Shown here one piece after another: positions 11,335-22,109 of a stretch of DNA of 64,000 nt. How positions within the stretch are numbered: position 1 is the stretch's first letter; each line of letters opens with the position of its first letter. This DNA comes from Adiantum capillus-veneris (taxonomy: Eukaryota > Streptophyta > Polypodiopsida > Polypodiales > Pteridaceae), in assembly GCA_014529385.2 (NCBI GenBank), contig CM043969.1, positions 74,754,676 to 74,818,675 of the forward strand, given 5' to 3'. The position numbers and the translations under genes were made by a program. The notes beneath the pieces were generated by a model. The model did not search any database. It was not told the origin of the DNA and saw only the letters and a list, made by a program, of their open reading frames with translations.

Positions 11335-11350
11335 TCCCCCCCTCTTCGAC
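11335..11350 (-). promoter_or_regulatory. Polypurine tract, family A copy 1
   Basis: The minus strand reads GTCGAAGAGGGGGGGA directly before the TGTTAGCAGC LTR start. The coding frame upstream runs into it (VSRDDTVEEGG), so the ORF overlaps the tract. Confidence 0.75.
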
Positions 11351-14300
11351 TGTGTCGTCCCTTGACACAACTTCATGGACTAAAGTAGTCTTCAGGTTGA
11401 CAACTGACGAGGTGGTCTTTAAGTGCGTGTATAAGGCTTTCTCATATTTGATTCTTTTTTCTTTGTCAAGAATCTGCAATTAATGCATGGTGACCCTGTT
11501 TTTAAGCTCAATGGCTATATAGACAACAAATTTGGATGTGAAGTTACGTATCACTCGCCCAAATATCTTCGTTTGCCAGGTGAAGAAACCTGTATAAAAT
11601 GCTTCCTCAAACGCCAACAATATTGCTTCAGGGCAAAAACATGCATTGGGCGTAGAAGCTGTAAGGACTTCTTCGAAAGGCTGGCCACTTATGTTATAAC
11701 AGAGGCCCTTATGGCCTTTGAGGAACGACATCCATGGAGCTCCTGCTTGCTCTGGCTCATGAAAGGCTTGAATACATGTGAACAACATTCTGCAGAACTT
11801 ATATTGCATGGCAATGAGAGGTTAGGAAGACTCTTGAAGAAAGACATGGCGCCCGTTAGGGTTTTCACCATGTATTCCTCTGTTGTTGGTCCCTGCTCTA
11901 GAGCTGGCAATCATAGATAGTTTATCCATGTAGGCCACTTCTTTTTCAATGCTTCAAATGCTTGCCATATCCTTACCCTTGGTATAGGACAAAATGTTGG
12001 GTCTTTTTGTAGTGCGGTAGGTGCTCTTGTGAACTCAGATATCTTGGATTCTTGTTCAACCAGCTCTTTCTCAACTTGGGGTGGACATCCTCTATGCCTT
12101 CTGCCTGCATATCTTTGTATAATATTTCTTTGACCTGTAATAGCCCTACCTTGATCAAAAGATATGGCAAGGATTGCTGATGTCATTCTGCATTGATTTG
12201 GTTGGGAGTGAGTTGAGTTACATTGACTGAGTGGAGAACTCTCAACTTCCAATCTATCATTGCTTTCTATTCTTCATTTGTCTCCTGAGCAACATGTCCT
12301 TTGAGTGCATCTTTCTCAGCTTTAGAAAGCTCGACCACGGGCACTTGCTTAGAATTTGTAGTGGTACTTGAAAGTCTTCTTCTCCTCCTAGCGCTTATGT
12401 CGGCTGTGTTTCCATCTCAGCAAAAGCGACTGATGGAATGTCAAAAGTTGGTTGCTCTGAGGGGCCTACTTCTTCTTGTGTCTCTGGTTGTCCCTCTTCT
12501 CAATAGCTGATTGACTCTTTTTAGCTCTCTTATCTCCTTGAGCAGTCGCTCTTCTTGTTGTACCCGCATCAGTGCAAGGTCTCTTCTCTGTGATTTCTCT
12601 AGATTTAGCTCTAACTCTAGATCCTTATTTCTCTTTTCCAAAGCCGTATAAACTTCATCTGTACCATTTATAGAAGCAACAACAGGATTTTCCCTTATCT
12701 GTCTCAAAAAAGTTGCCTGATCATTGATCCTTTGCTCTGAGTATTGCAGAGAAGCATTCACTACATCGAGCTGCACTTGGATCTTTTGTACTGAAAGAAT
12801 TGTGGCTAGGAGTTCATTTGTTATCTCTGTCAGCTGTTGATCTTTATTCTTGCATGCATCCAATAACTTTGTTAGAAGTTCTCCTAGCTCCTCCATTTCT
12901 TTCTGTTGTTTCTCTTTGGCTAGCTGGTGTTGTTTGGCTTCAGCTTTCAGCTCTTGGACTTGTCTTTGTAGATCTAAGATGAAATTCATCCCGTCTTCTA
13001 ACTCTCCTTGTAGAGCATCGATGACCATTTCCAGCTCCCTAGCCTTAGCACTGCGGCTAAGTGCTGCTATTCTCATTTTTCTATCATGTGTTGCATCTGC
13101 TTGGCATATTAATTTACTTGCAAGACAGCTTCGTTGTTTGTCTCCCATTCTTTAGACTTCTGTAGGCTTCCTAGATGTTTCAGCAGTTTCAGTGTGTGGC
13201 TCCTTAGGTGGTGTTGTGGTGGCTGCTTGTGGTTGCTGCGGGGGTTGTTCTTCACCTTGAGGCGTTGTGGTTGCCTCAACTACTTTTTCTTCTTGAGGCT
13301 TCGTGGATGCCTCGACTGTTTCTTGTTGGGTGGTCGTAGAAGGTTCCACCTCAGTTTCTGTTGCCTTGGGCTGCTCAAAATTGGTTGCTGCATGTTCCTA
13401 ATGTTCAAGCTCTTTTTCTTTAGATTCCTTGCCCTCATTGGGTTTAACTATTGGTGTGAAGGGTGAGGGCTCAGCATTGGATGGTCTTGTTCTGTAGCGG
13501 GTGAGGTTGGCTTCGGAGACATCTCCTCTTGATAGTGCTATGTCTCTCCTTGTTCTGTAGCCTCTGCTTGGCTTTGTTGCTCGATCGTGTCTTGTCTTGC
13601 TTTTTGCTTAGCTTCTTGAGCTTCTTTTAAATTGAGGGCTTCTGCCTCTGCATACATGCATTCAAGGAAGTCTGTGGGGTTCTCTGCTTCTTTCCTTGCA
13701 GGGTTTTTGGTTGTGGGTCCCCTTATCTCTCTTGGAACCCACCTTTTCGGGTCCTCACCTACACCTTGGTAGATTCTTTCATAAGTTTGTTTTTCTCTTT
13801 CAAACCTCGCCTTCTTTTGTTGAGGTTCCTCTTGATGTGTAGCTACAGCTTTCTCCTTCATCTCTTCAATTCTGACCCTTCGTTCCTCATTGTCTGAACT
13901 CTCACTACTTCATGGGAGCTTTTGACATATTCTTCATTAGATTTATAAACTCGCTTTGATGAATGCACAGTTCTTGGAGCAGGTTGTGCAGACACAATCC
14001 ATGTGTTATGATCTAGGACTGACGGCAAATTGTCGGCCATGCCAATAGCATGGTATGTTATTCTTGTCAGTACTTCAGGTGTTGTCAGCACATACTGCAC
14101 ATGATCAATCGGTTTCCTGGTTGTCGACTTCAACACTTGGGTGAAGGTAGTTGCAACTGCACGATTTGGTGTGGTGTATCGTGGTGGTCTCTTTGCTAAG
14201 AAGTGAAAGTGTTGATGGTACAGATGTGCTGGTTCTTCCACTTGCCTTTGGATGAGGTCAATAAAAGTTGCAGTAGCAATCTCCTTGGTGAGTGTGCCTG

Positions 14301-14730
14301 CTATCTTTCTTTCCCGGCCCGCACTGTCATTCCTTCAGTTGGCAACTTCAGTGCCTCGGCCACAATTTCCTTTGTGATTACAACTTCTAGTTTTTCCCTT
14401 GTTGGTCGGTGATTTGGACTGATCCATCCTCTTTAATTCCCTGAGGCCAAGTCTTTTGTTGGCTTCTTTTGTGTCTGGCTTGGCCGCTACATCATATATC
14501 TCTTTTGGTAGCAATTGCAGCTCTACTTGGTGTCCTTCTTCACTCTTAAACCTGCCAGTGAAAACTATTGTATTATTTTCCTCAAGCTGTTCTCTTGACA
14601 AGTATGTTGCCTTGGCCGTCTTTATTGAACTTGGGTCCAGTTGGTAGGGTGGCAGCTCTTGCAAATTCTCCTTCTAGGACACCCTTTTCTTGGCCTTCTC
14701 TACAGGTTGCATTGCTCCCCTCATGTCTCG
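11340..14730 (-). pseudogene. Long env-position ORF of family A (ORF3), decayed, with coiled coil
   Basis: On the minus strand this frame is broken into several open pieces. An N-terminal part (14664-14335, containing YLSREQLEENNTIVF) is followed by 14241-13858 (GMADNLPSVLDHNTWIV) and a charged Lys/Glu/Gln region (13861-13538). A Pro/Thr/Gln linker (13349-13152) follows, then a clean 235-codon piece (13148-12441) that is almost entirely heptad-rich coiled coil. A C-terminal part near 12160-11350 carries FEEAFYTGFF and runs into the polypurine tract. No RT, integrase or zinc motif is seen. It lies downstream of integrase, where env-like ORFs of Athila-type elements lie, but no clear signal peptide or membrane span is visible here. 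I infer one original ORF of roughly 1,000 codons. The function is unknown; the coiled coil suggests oligomerisation. Confidence 0.6.
12441..13148 (-). CDS. Coiled-coil segment of ORF3 (235 codons open)
   Basis: This is the longest undamaged piece of ORF3. After MGDKQRSCLASKL the product is charged and Leu-rich with many heptads (ELEMVIDALQGELEDG, LQRQVQELKAEAKQ, LTEITNELLATI, LELELNLEKSQRRD). A break around NPVVASING probably separates two coils. It ends in a basic tail (RRGTTRDTRRSRP). The initiating Met is only the first ATG after an upstream stop and need not be real, because the reading frame continues from the Pro/Thr-rich linker upstream. Chance ORFs rarely show such regular heptads, so I take it as once translated. 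The partner is unknown. Confidence 0.6.
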   Translation of the reverse strand: MGDKQRSCLASKLICQADATHDRKMRIAALSRSAKARELEMVIDALQGELEDGMNFILDLQRQVQELKAEAKQHQLAKEKQQKEMEELGELLTKLLDACKNKDQQLTEITNELLATILSVQKIQVQLDVVNASLQYSEQRINDQATFLRQIRENPVVASINGTDEVYTALEKRNKDLELELNLEKSQRRDLALMRVQQEERLLKEIRELKRVNQLLRRGTTRDTRRSRPLRATNF

Positions 14731-14739
14731 TGTGAGACG

Positions 14740-15735
14740 GCGTTGTAAGCAAGCCACTGTGGACTCTGGAAATCGCGCGCGAAGAAGAACAAGAGCTCTC
14801 TTCTCCAAGAGCGATTAGTGGAAATGAAGTGATTTTGGGCTACCTTGGATATCTATACTCAGATTTTCCAAACAATTTTTCCCCAAATTCCGTTGTTAGT
14901 CCTACTAGGCCGTGAAATCTATGTTAGACTCAAAAAGTTCCTCAATCGGATTCCGGTAGCTCATTCTACAAGAATTTGCGAAAGTAGGCCTTGATCGCCT
15001 AATTTAGACTTCCCGCTTCCATCTGCTGTTGATTGGATTGAAATTTTTTGTGCCTGTCACCGCCTTGTCCTTGTGATCATCAGCGTATCTTCAATTTTTC
15101 CATCTGAGCTTATTTGCTATTTATTATTAATTTTTGACTTTTTTATTGAAAAAATCAAAGAAAATAATAAAATGCGCTAAAAAAACAAAGTGAAAATCCA
15201 ATAATTAAAAAAATCTATTGAAAAATACAAAAAAAAAATTGGTGGATTTCTCCATTTTTAAGTCCCAATATTAAGAAAAATGATGAAAAATAACCCAAAA
15301 ATACTATTTTTTGATGATGTTTTAATAGTATATACACTATTTACACTCACTGGGGAAATGTTATCAATTAAATTCACCCCTGTTGATTACTTGTTAAGGG
15401 TATTATTAGGTAATTTTGCAAAAAATCACACGTTAGCATCAAACTTTTTCCTCCCTCTTCAAACATTGCCCTTAATTACTTAGTTCCCTTCCACCCCACC
15501 CCTCCTAGATGGCATACTCCGGGATGACTGTGTGCATGGATTGAACAATTGTGTCTATGCATAGCCTTGGTTGGCTCTACCATGCCTTGAAGATCAATGC
15601 AGTTAAAACCATTATGATGTGCAAGAGTTGGGTCTTCAGTAAATTAACTCAAGGGTTTCTAATGTCGAGGTTTTCTTTTGTTGTCTTCCAAAGAGAAATT
15701 CTTGTAACATGTGTGCTCTTTGCTTGATTGTACCA
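14740..15735. other. Non-coding gap between ORF3 and the protease-like domain
   Basis: The part 15110-15480 is strongly AT-rich with A-runs and no sensible frame. The part 14740-15060 is GC-balanced without a motif. It may be an untranslated spacer before ORF3 (a possible subgenomic promoter region) or a small insertion. Confidence 0.4.
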
Positions 15736-15739
15736 TCAA

Positions 15740-16700
15740 GATACTTCGGCAGCTGATTTCCTAAGCGATGGTATCAATATTGATGGTTGTCGAGCTTTTA
15801 CCCGCCATTGATATCTTGGTTTGTCTTGGTCAGAATGTTGTGGTTGAGTCTTTTGAGGCTTAACCCTCCATTGCTCCATCGGTTTTACAATTTGCGGAGA
15901 AGATAAGTGCTCCTTTTTCTTCCAAATCCATTTTGTTTTAGATTTCCTGCTTGAAAATGTTTCTCTTTGTGTTTTGAACCTTGTAATCATCTTTAATATA
16001 GTAGGTGATGTTTTGGACACTCAAATTTAAATCGGCTTGTCTTCAAGTTGTGCTTTTGGTTCCCAAATTTGCCTGACTCCTTGCATGCTACTTGTAGCAT
16101 TTGCTTGTCGATAGGATGGAGAATATTGATTGCTCTTTGCTTGGTGCAATTGGAAGAATGAGTTGTCCGCCTTTAGGTGATAGGTTGAGTTGATTGGTAT
16201 CCCAATCTGGTAGTGCCTTGTACGTTCGCATCCATGAGATTTCAAGAATCATTGTTTCATTTGTGTGTTCATCTGGTAAGCATACAAATTGATGTGGGCA
16301 TGAACATCCGTGTACTATCACATTCAAGTTGACTACTCCCAATGTCGATGTTGGGTTCTTGTTGCATCCTTTAATAGTCGATAATCTCGATGTCAAAGAT
16401 TGACTTGTTGCTTTCTTGTACGTGGAATAACTGACTGCATTTACTTGAGCTCTTGTACGACCAATGTATTTATGCTATGATTATTCAACAATACTTTGAT
16501 GCGAAGGTGCATTCCATCTAACCATTCATCATCCGTTGACACAGCATCTCTCTGTAAATTTTCATAGTCGGTCATCTAGTTCCAGAGTGTTGATGCGAAT
16601 AGATATTTGTTGATTTTTTAGAGCAGATTTTCTTTTGAGTATTCGAAGCCGAGCTTCCTCCTGGGCTTCATCAATAACCTACTATTGTTTTATCTTTATT
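15740..16700 (-). pseudogene. Second retropepsin-like domain downstream of integrase (family A)
   Basis: The minus strand from about 16700 reads EEARLRILKRKSALKNQQ and DDEWLDGMHLRIKVLLNNHS. A frameshift then gives RTRAQVNAVSYSTYKKAT, where a retropepsin would have D-T-G-A. The clean stretch 16396-16088 continues with LGVVNLNVIVHGCSCPH and MILEISWMRTYKALPDWD, which resemble the flap and the second conserved (ILG-like) strand of aspartic proteases. The catalytic Asp and Gly are replaced by Arg here. A basic, poorly conserved tail runs on to 15740. The canonical protease of this element is separate, at 17597-17971, so this is an additional domain. It may start ORF3 or be a nested fragment from another element. 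Stops show it is inactive now. Confidence 0.5.
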
Positions 16701-16749
16701 TTCTTTGCTGCATACATCTATTCTAGCAATTCATTGGTCAGTGAAAAAT

Positions 16750-17400
16750 TGTACTTCTTTAAACGGCATACTTATCCAATTAGCCATTGGTTCACCATCT
16801 AGGGTGGACAACTTAATTGCTCCACTTGGAGATACATCTTAAATGATAAACAGTCCGTTTTCCTCTTTCTTAAAGTTGGGAATGTGTTACTTAAGGGAAT
16901 ACACTAAAACTAAGTCCCCTTTTTTGAAGATTTTTGAAATTAGATGGGAATGTTTTTGTTTTTGCTTTTATGCACAGATGTGAGCTACAGCAGTTAGCCT
17001 TTGTTCATCAAGCTTTTCTAAATCTTCAAGTCTCTCTGACAATTCATGTCCAGTTTACTCAAGATCCTTAGCTACCCTTAGTGTTGGCAATAGAAATTCT
17101 ATTGGCAGTATGGCATCAAGACCATAAACAAGGTTAAAGGGTGTATCACTTAAAGCTGTCTTGAATGAAACTCTATAAGCCCATAGAGTGGCATGGAGAT
17201 TCATGTCCCAATTTTTTCTTCCTGAACTAACCACTTTAGCCAATACTGAGCTGAGAATTTTATTTGTATGCTCAACTTGTCCATTTGCTTGTGGGTGGTA
17301 GAGAGCTGATTTGTTATGGATAACCATAAATTCATTAAGCAAATACTCAATTATCTCAATGAGAAAATCATTTACATAGGCTTCATTTGTGCATTCCCTT
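16750..17400 (-). pseudogene. Gypsy integrase, C-terminal part (family A)
   Basis: The open stretch 17342-17055 carries integrase core residues (SALYHPQANGQVEHTNKIL, WAYRVSFKTALSDTPFNLVYG), including the Q-x-E/H-T-N-K block that holds the third catalytic position. It is followed, past stops, by a C-terminal module (GAIKLSTLDGEPMANWI) of the type seen in Athila/Tat-lineage elements. Zinc finger and first catalytic Asp are missing. The frame joins directly upstream to sequence that normally follows the protease, so reverse transcriptase, RNase H and the integrase N-terminus were lost in one deletion near 17340-17450. Its lineage character agrees with the tRNA-Asp-type PBS of this family. Confidence 0.8.
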
Positions 17401-17596
17401 TCTAAGATACATTCTTCTCATTTTAAACTTTTGCTTTCTAAGGCTCCACATATCCAAATAGGTGTGTCATTGTTCAACCAAGATGGAAGCTTAGTTTCAG
17501 TCCAAGAGATTGAGTCAAATTCTTGTATGGATGTTTTCATGACATCTCTTTAAGTGTGATGTTTTAGATTAACCCTTGTTATCGATTACACTTGCT

Positions 17597-17971
17597 TCAA
17601 GTACAGATAATTGTTTCCCCAATCCTGGATAAGTTGTACTTGTCACATAAAGGTCTTCCCAAGATGATTTCGTAATTGAGTTTCTTTCCAAAGTCTACTA
17701 TGACAAAAGTGTGTTGATATTCAACCCCACAAGAATTAACTATCACTTTTTCAAGCAGTCCTAAGGGTCTTTTCATATGTCCATTAGCCAATTGTAATTT
17801 CATTTGAGTTTGTCTAATAGATGGTTGTCCCCAGGATTTCCATACTGCTTTCGTAGCTATGGCTATGCCTGCCCCACTATCCAGTATTTCCATGGTTTCT
17901 ATATCATTATATTTCACTATAAGGGTTGAGTTTCTTTCTTCCCCTTCGTAGTATTCTCCGACTTTGTTCAT
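17597..17971 (-). pseudogene. Retroviral-type aspartic protease (family A)
   Basis: The 124-codon open stretch has the catalytic motif ILDSGAGIAIATKAVW, a middle strand (LQLANGHMKRPLGLLEKVIV) and the closing motif NYEIILGRPLCDKYN, the order of a complete retropepsin. Such proteases work as dimers that cut the gag-pol polyprotein. The catalytic D-S-G is intact. The same domain, damaged, recurs at about 58060-57740. Upstream it continues into the gag/protease linker (18211-17981); downstream the RT is missing. The local frame is intact, but the polyprotein is not. Confidence 0.85.
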
Positions 17972-17974
17972 TGG

Positions 17975-19075
17975 AATAGATCAAATCTCTTTGTTATCCA
18001 ACTCGTGTTTCAATTTTTCCAACTTTTTTGCAATTAGCCCTGTTATCCCCACCTTCTCTAGAGTTTTCTGTAGGTCAAACCATAAACATGGTCTCATTTT
18101 TAACAGTTCTCCTAAAGTAAGAGTGCATTGAATAGGTGCAAATGTGATTGAATGGATGTTGTCTACCTCTAGGGTCTGTTCCACTCTCTTTATCTGAGTG
18201 GTTTTACACACTATGGATTCATCTTCGTTATCTCCTATAAGTAGGTGGGTAATGTTTTCAAAGTCAATGATTTAAACATTCCTAAAGCTTCAGAACCGTA
18301 AACCCCGTATGAGGATTGTACATCCATGTCCATATCAAGAGGTAGATCGTCTAACCAAACTTTCTCTATAGGAATTGACTTCAGAGTTAGGCCCCCATCA
18401 TTAATCTCTCTAACTTTTTCCCATAAGTGTCCTGGCCAGTCTTCTTCTATGAATGGAATTTCGTCTAAGGTATCTTCGTTTTTCAGCACTAGAAGTTTTG
18501 GTTCTTTTGTTTCAAGGTGGGGTTCTACCACCACTTCGGATTTCTTCTACTGGTTCCTATCATAAGCTTCTCAGGTTTTGCTATACTTTTGCGCTTGGGT
18601 TTTTGTTTTTCCAGCATCTCTTGAGTAATTCTTACCAAATTTTGATAACCTTTAAGCTTAGCTGCTTCCATATGAAGGATAGTTTTTCCATTTATTTTCC
18701 ATGTTTTGGCCTGCTTTAAGTCTCGCTTGATAAGCTTCCAAGGCTGCATTAATTGGCTCAAAATTTTTGTCTACCAAAATTGATCCTCCAAATTTCACGG
18801 TGGTTTCCTTGATTTCGCTTCCAATTTTCTTCACTTTTTCTTGGAATAGTTTTTTGGCTTTCTCCTTGATTTGAGCCCTTTGTTTTTGTTTTCTCATCTC
18901 ATACCTTTTGCTTTTTCTTCTCTTGGTCTTTTGAGAGAAAATTTTAGTATTCTTTGAATCATGAGAGGAGTTATCTTTCTTTTTCTTAGCCTGAGCTATG
19001 GTGATTACCTTGATTGGAATAATCGATTCACTCTCATATGAGCTATTAGGTATCACTTGGACTACGTTCACTACT
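17975..19075 (-). pseudogene. Gag-protease linker of family A
   Basis: Open stretches at 19071-18658, 18761-18525, 18534-18235 and 18211-17981 form one broken coding region between the zinc-knuckle part of gag and the protease. The first part is highly basic (IPIKVITIAQAKKKK, then Lys/Arg/Gln-rich). The later parts are acidic (LPLDMDMDVQSS). The phrase IPIKVIT also occurs in the plus-strand gag copy at about 27600 (IPIRVITRSQ), tying the two elements to one family. No catalytic motif is present. Confidence 0.65.
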
Positions 19076-19129
19076 ATTTTGCCCTTGTTGAAAGGATTTT
19101 TTGGATAATCTTCAGGGAAATGTCCTCCC

Positions 19130-21000
19130 TTTTTGCAACATTATATGCAATAAGCTTCAACTGGCTTAAGCTTCTTGTCAGACTCCTGACATTCATTTTT
19201 CCAATGATCATCTGCACCACAGTTTCCAATTCTTGACTTAATCATGGGTCTTACCATAGGAGATCTAATACCTTGATTAGCTACACAGTACATTGGTGCA
19301 AGTTCTGGTGTAGTATAAGTCACAGGTTCTTCCATTGGTGTTGGATGTGAATTATATCAATCTCCTTCTATCAAAACTGTAGATGGACTAGGCTCAGCAT
19401 AGGGTGTAACAAGAAATAGTGCTTGTTCATCTATGACTCCTTCTGAAAGCATGTACTTTATAGGCATTGCATTATGTCCAGGATATTGAGGTTGTTCACC
19501 CAACACGGGTTGAGGCCTTTCCATACCCATTTGGTGGTCTTTGAGCTGGGGCCATATTAGGCTGATATCTATACATGGGTTGTCCTTGTGGCCTCATAGG
19601 CACATATTGAACATTTCCATCATACTTTGGTCGGTAATAGCACTCATTGATCTCATGTTTGGTCCATTTTTCCTTAATTGCACACCATTTTTGTGGCTTA
19701 ATTGGTTGTCCTTGTTGAGGTATCCCTTGCCCTGGTCCCCTCATATGTGATTTTTGCATGTTATTCATCATTTCATTCATCCTTTTGAGCATGTCTTCTA
19801 TGGTGTAAGCGGTGCTGTAACAGCCGTTCCCACTTATGATGGTTTGGTCGATGTTGTTTTCTTGCTTAGATTATCCTTAGGGACATCTTCTTCATTGAAA
19901 ATATCACAATTGCCTCCTAAGTCAATAGCATCTGATGCACACTCTTCTAGGGTCATATGCTTCTTGCTATACAATATAGCATGAAGTTTTTTTTTTAGCA
20001 TTCCTTCTAGAAACAATGATACTAACCTTTATTCTGCAGGTATCTCTAGCTCTGGGCATCTTGCAATGTATTGCTTTATTCTAGTTGCAAAATCCTTAGC
20101 AGACTCACCTTGTTTCTGTTTTAGGCTATAGATTTGAGCTACCGTATTGTGTTCGATCCCTATTTTGGAACAAGCAGCTACAAATCCTTGAGTTAATGTG
20201 TTTAAGTCCATGATTGACCTTGGTGGAATGTTTTGGAACCATGTCATTGCTTTTCCTTTTAATGTCATTCCAAATCTCTTGAATTAAGTATGGAAATCAA
20301 ATATGTGTTCTGCTCCGAGCACTTATTGAAAGCTTGCTAAGTGGTTATATGGATCCTCAGATCCACTGTATTTTTTGACTCATTTTTGAAAATCACCTCG
20401 TCTAACACGTCTGTTTGTTTCAACTCCTGGTCTCTTGGAAGTTGGTTCTAAATAGTGACTCATGTAGCCCTAGATTGGCTTTAGTGTCACCTGGTTTTCT
20501 TCGTGATGATGAGGTAGTTTCTGGTTTCTTAACATTGCTCTCAAAAGATCTCTCACGGAGTTCATCTCTTGGAATAGTTTCTGGTCCTTGGCCTAATATC
20601 CAATCCCTTATGGAATACCCTTGGTATTTGGTTTATTCCATCTCCTCGGGAGTCATCATAGCAAAGTTATTGTTATAACAATCCCTAAATAAAGGTAGGT
20701 TGGTAGAACTGTTGAACCCTTGTCTTTGATTTTGAAGATATAGATGATCTTCAAGGGCGTTAATTATCTTGATTTGGCATGCGAAGTCCATAGAAGATCT
20801 TTGACATTTCTATCCTCCCAACAATAGACTCCGATTCTAGGATTATCCGTACTAAGCAGTTTCAAGGGCTTCAAATCAGATTGATCATATCCCTCGAATT
20901 CTAAGTCGATGGTCCTTCTTTTGATGCCATATCTAAAATTATGGTATTTACTTCTTTGATTTGCTAGTATACGACCACATCTAAGGCTCATATAGACTCG
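19130..21000 (-). pseudogene. Gag of family A, with variant zinc-binding motifs
   Basis: On the minus strand gag begins near ATG 20991 (MSLRCGRILANQRSK), directly after the leader repeat. The capsid-like core reads KKYSGSEDPYNHLASFQ, then MTLKGKAMTWFQNIPP and VAQIYSLKQKQGESAKDF (20268-20029), the usual retrotransposon gag pattern. A following part (19792-19496) has WC-x6-WT-x-H-x3-ECY, which looks like an unusual zinc-binding motif. C-terminal to it, near 19335-19120, come two more knuckle-like groups (NCGADDHWKNEC and CxKGGHFPEDYP). Gag packages the element RNA. Numerous stops and shifts break the frame. Confidence 0.75.
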
Positions 21001-21031
21001 TGAAGCCCTGGATAGAGATAGAGTACTTACC

Positions 21032-22108
21032 GTCGGATTGACTTGTTATCAGCTTCTTCCACTTGAGGCGATTGCAACTCCTGTCAAGCTTTCAATTCCT
21101 TGTCTACAACCTAGTTCCTGTATCAGTTTTAATCAAGTTAGCTATTCAAATTTTCACAAAGATTGTATAATTTTTTTCTAACTATTACGAATGGTCTATG
21201 TGTTTTAATTCAATTTAAGCTCGGTGAGTCAGCAATTGAGACTTTTAGATTCTACTTTCGCAAAAAGCCAAAGACAAATTTACAACCTAGAAACTGAGTG
21301 AACATATACTAATTTGGATCCAATTGAACCAAAAATTGCATGGTGGCTTTGTGTTATGTTGGTTTAACATTATACAAGCTCAAAAGTCAAAAAGTCTGTC
21401 TCTATGTATCAGTAGTAAATAATCACGATTATATATTTTTCTCAGGTTTTTATACATGTTGGCTTGATTTGCCAAGTATGCAACTTGTTAAGGTCTCTGG
21501 ACAAGTTTCACTAAGTCCGAATAAAATATATTCCGGTTATCAATGTTTCATGTCCACAGACTCAGTTTTCAAGAATGTGGCTTAAGTCTCACTTTTGTCA
21601 TCCAAGTTTCACCAAATTGATTTGTGTGGTCTACTTGATATGCTTTACCTTGTGATATACTCAAATGTGCAAAGATGTCCAATTTTGTAGTAGATATAAA
21701 TAATTGTAATTATTTACTCTTACTATTTTGTCACAATCTTGACACAGATCTGTTAAACAGCTCAGCTTAAGCTTCCTGGACAAATTTCATCAAGTTTGGA
21801 TAATTCCTGTTCAAATGGTCAACAGTTTTGTGTCTGCAGACTGACTTTGCAAATCTAGCCACAATTTTCACTTCAATGATCCAAGTCTTACAAAATTTGA
21901 TTTGTGGGCTTATTATAACATGCTAAAACTAGTGGTATGCTATGTTGGTCAAAAAAGTTGAAAAATAGGACAAAAGTAAATAATCGTGATTATTTACTTC
22001 TGATAAATTTTTGCATCTTTTTTATCAAATGAGCATGTACACTTGTTTATCACATCAATATAAGCCTATGAGTCAAGTTTCACTTTGTTTGAACAAAAGT
22101 TTCCCAAT
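21032..22108 (-). repeat. Leader repeat of family A, right copy
   Basis: Direct copy of 8510-9603. It carries three of the palindromes, centred at about 21425, 21706 and 21986, about 280 bp apart. Its inner end meets the gag start region (ATG at 20991). The outer end is cut off at 22108 by an unrelated plus-strand Gypsy fragment, which explains why no 5' LTR is attached. Confidence 0.75.
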
Positions 22109-22109
22109 G

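Larger units (their letters stand above)
10426..22108 (-). mobile_element. Family A Gypsy element, copy 1 (5' LTR missing)
   Basis: Read on the minus strand the order is leader (22108-21032), gag, linker, protease, integrase C-terminus, retropepsin-like domain, ORF3, polypurine tract, LTR. Reverse transcriptase and RNase H are deleted. At 11.7 kb even after deletion it is in the size range of Athila/Ogre-type elements. All coding parts are broken. The unity of the unit is inferred from order, strand and shared family pieces; nested insertions cannot be excluded. Confidence 0.6.

Noticed and set aside
11483-11920. 145-codon plus ORF
   Set aside because: It is the antisense of the ORF3 C-terminus, which has a motif shared with a second copy on the minus strand.
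12800-13466. Plus-strand ORFs rich in Ser, Leu and Cys over the coiled-coil region
   Set aside because: Mirror images of the heptad-rich minus frame.
8510-22108. The 1.1-kb direct repeats as LTRs of one element
   Set aside because: They lack TG..CA ends and lie inside the PBS on one side and next to gag on the other, so a leader is a better reading.
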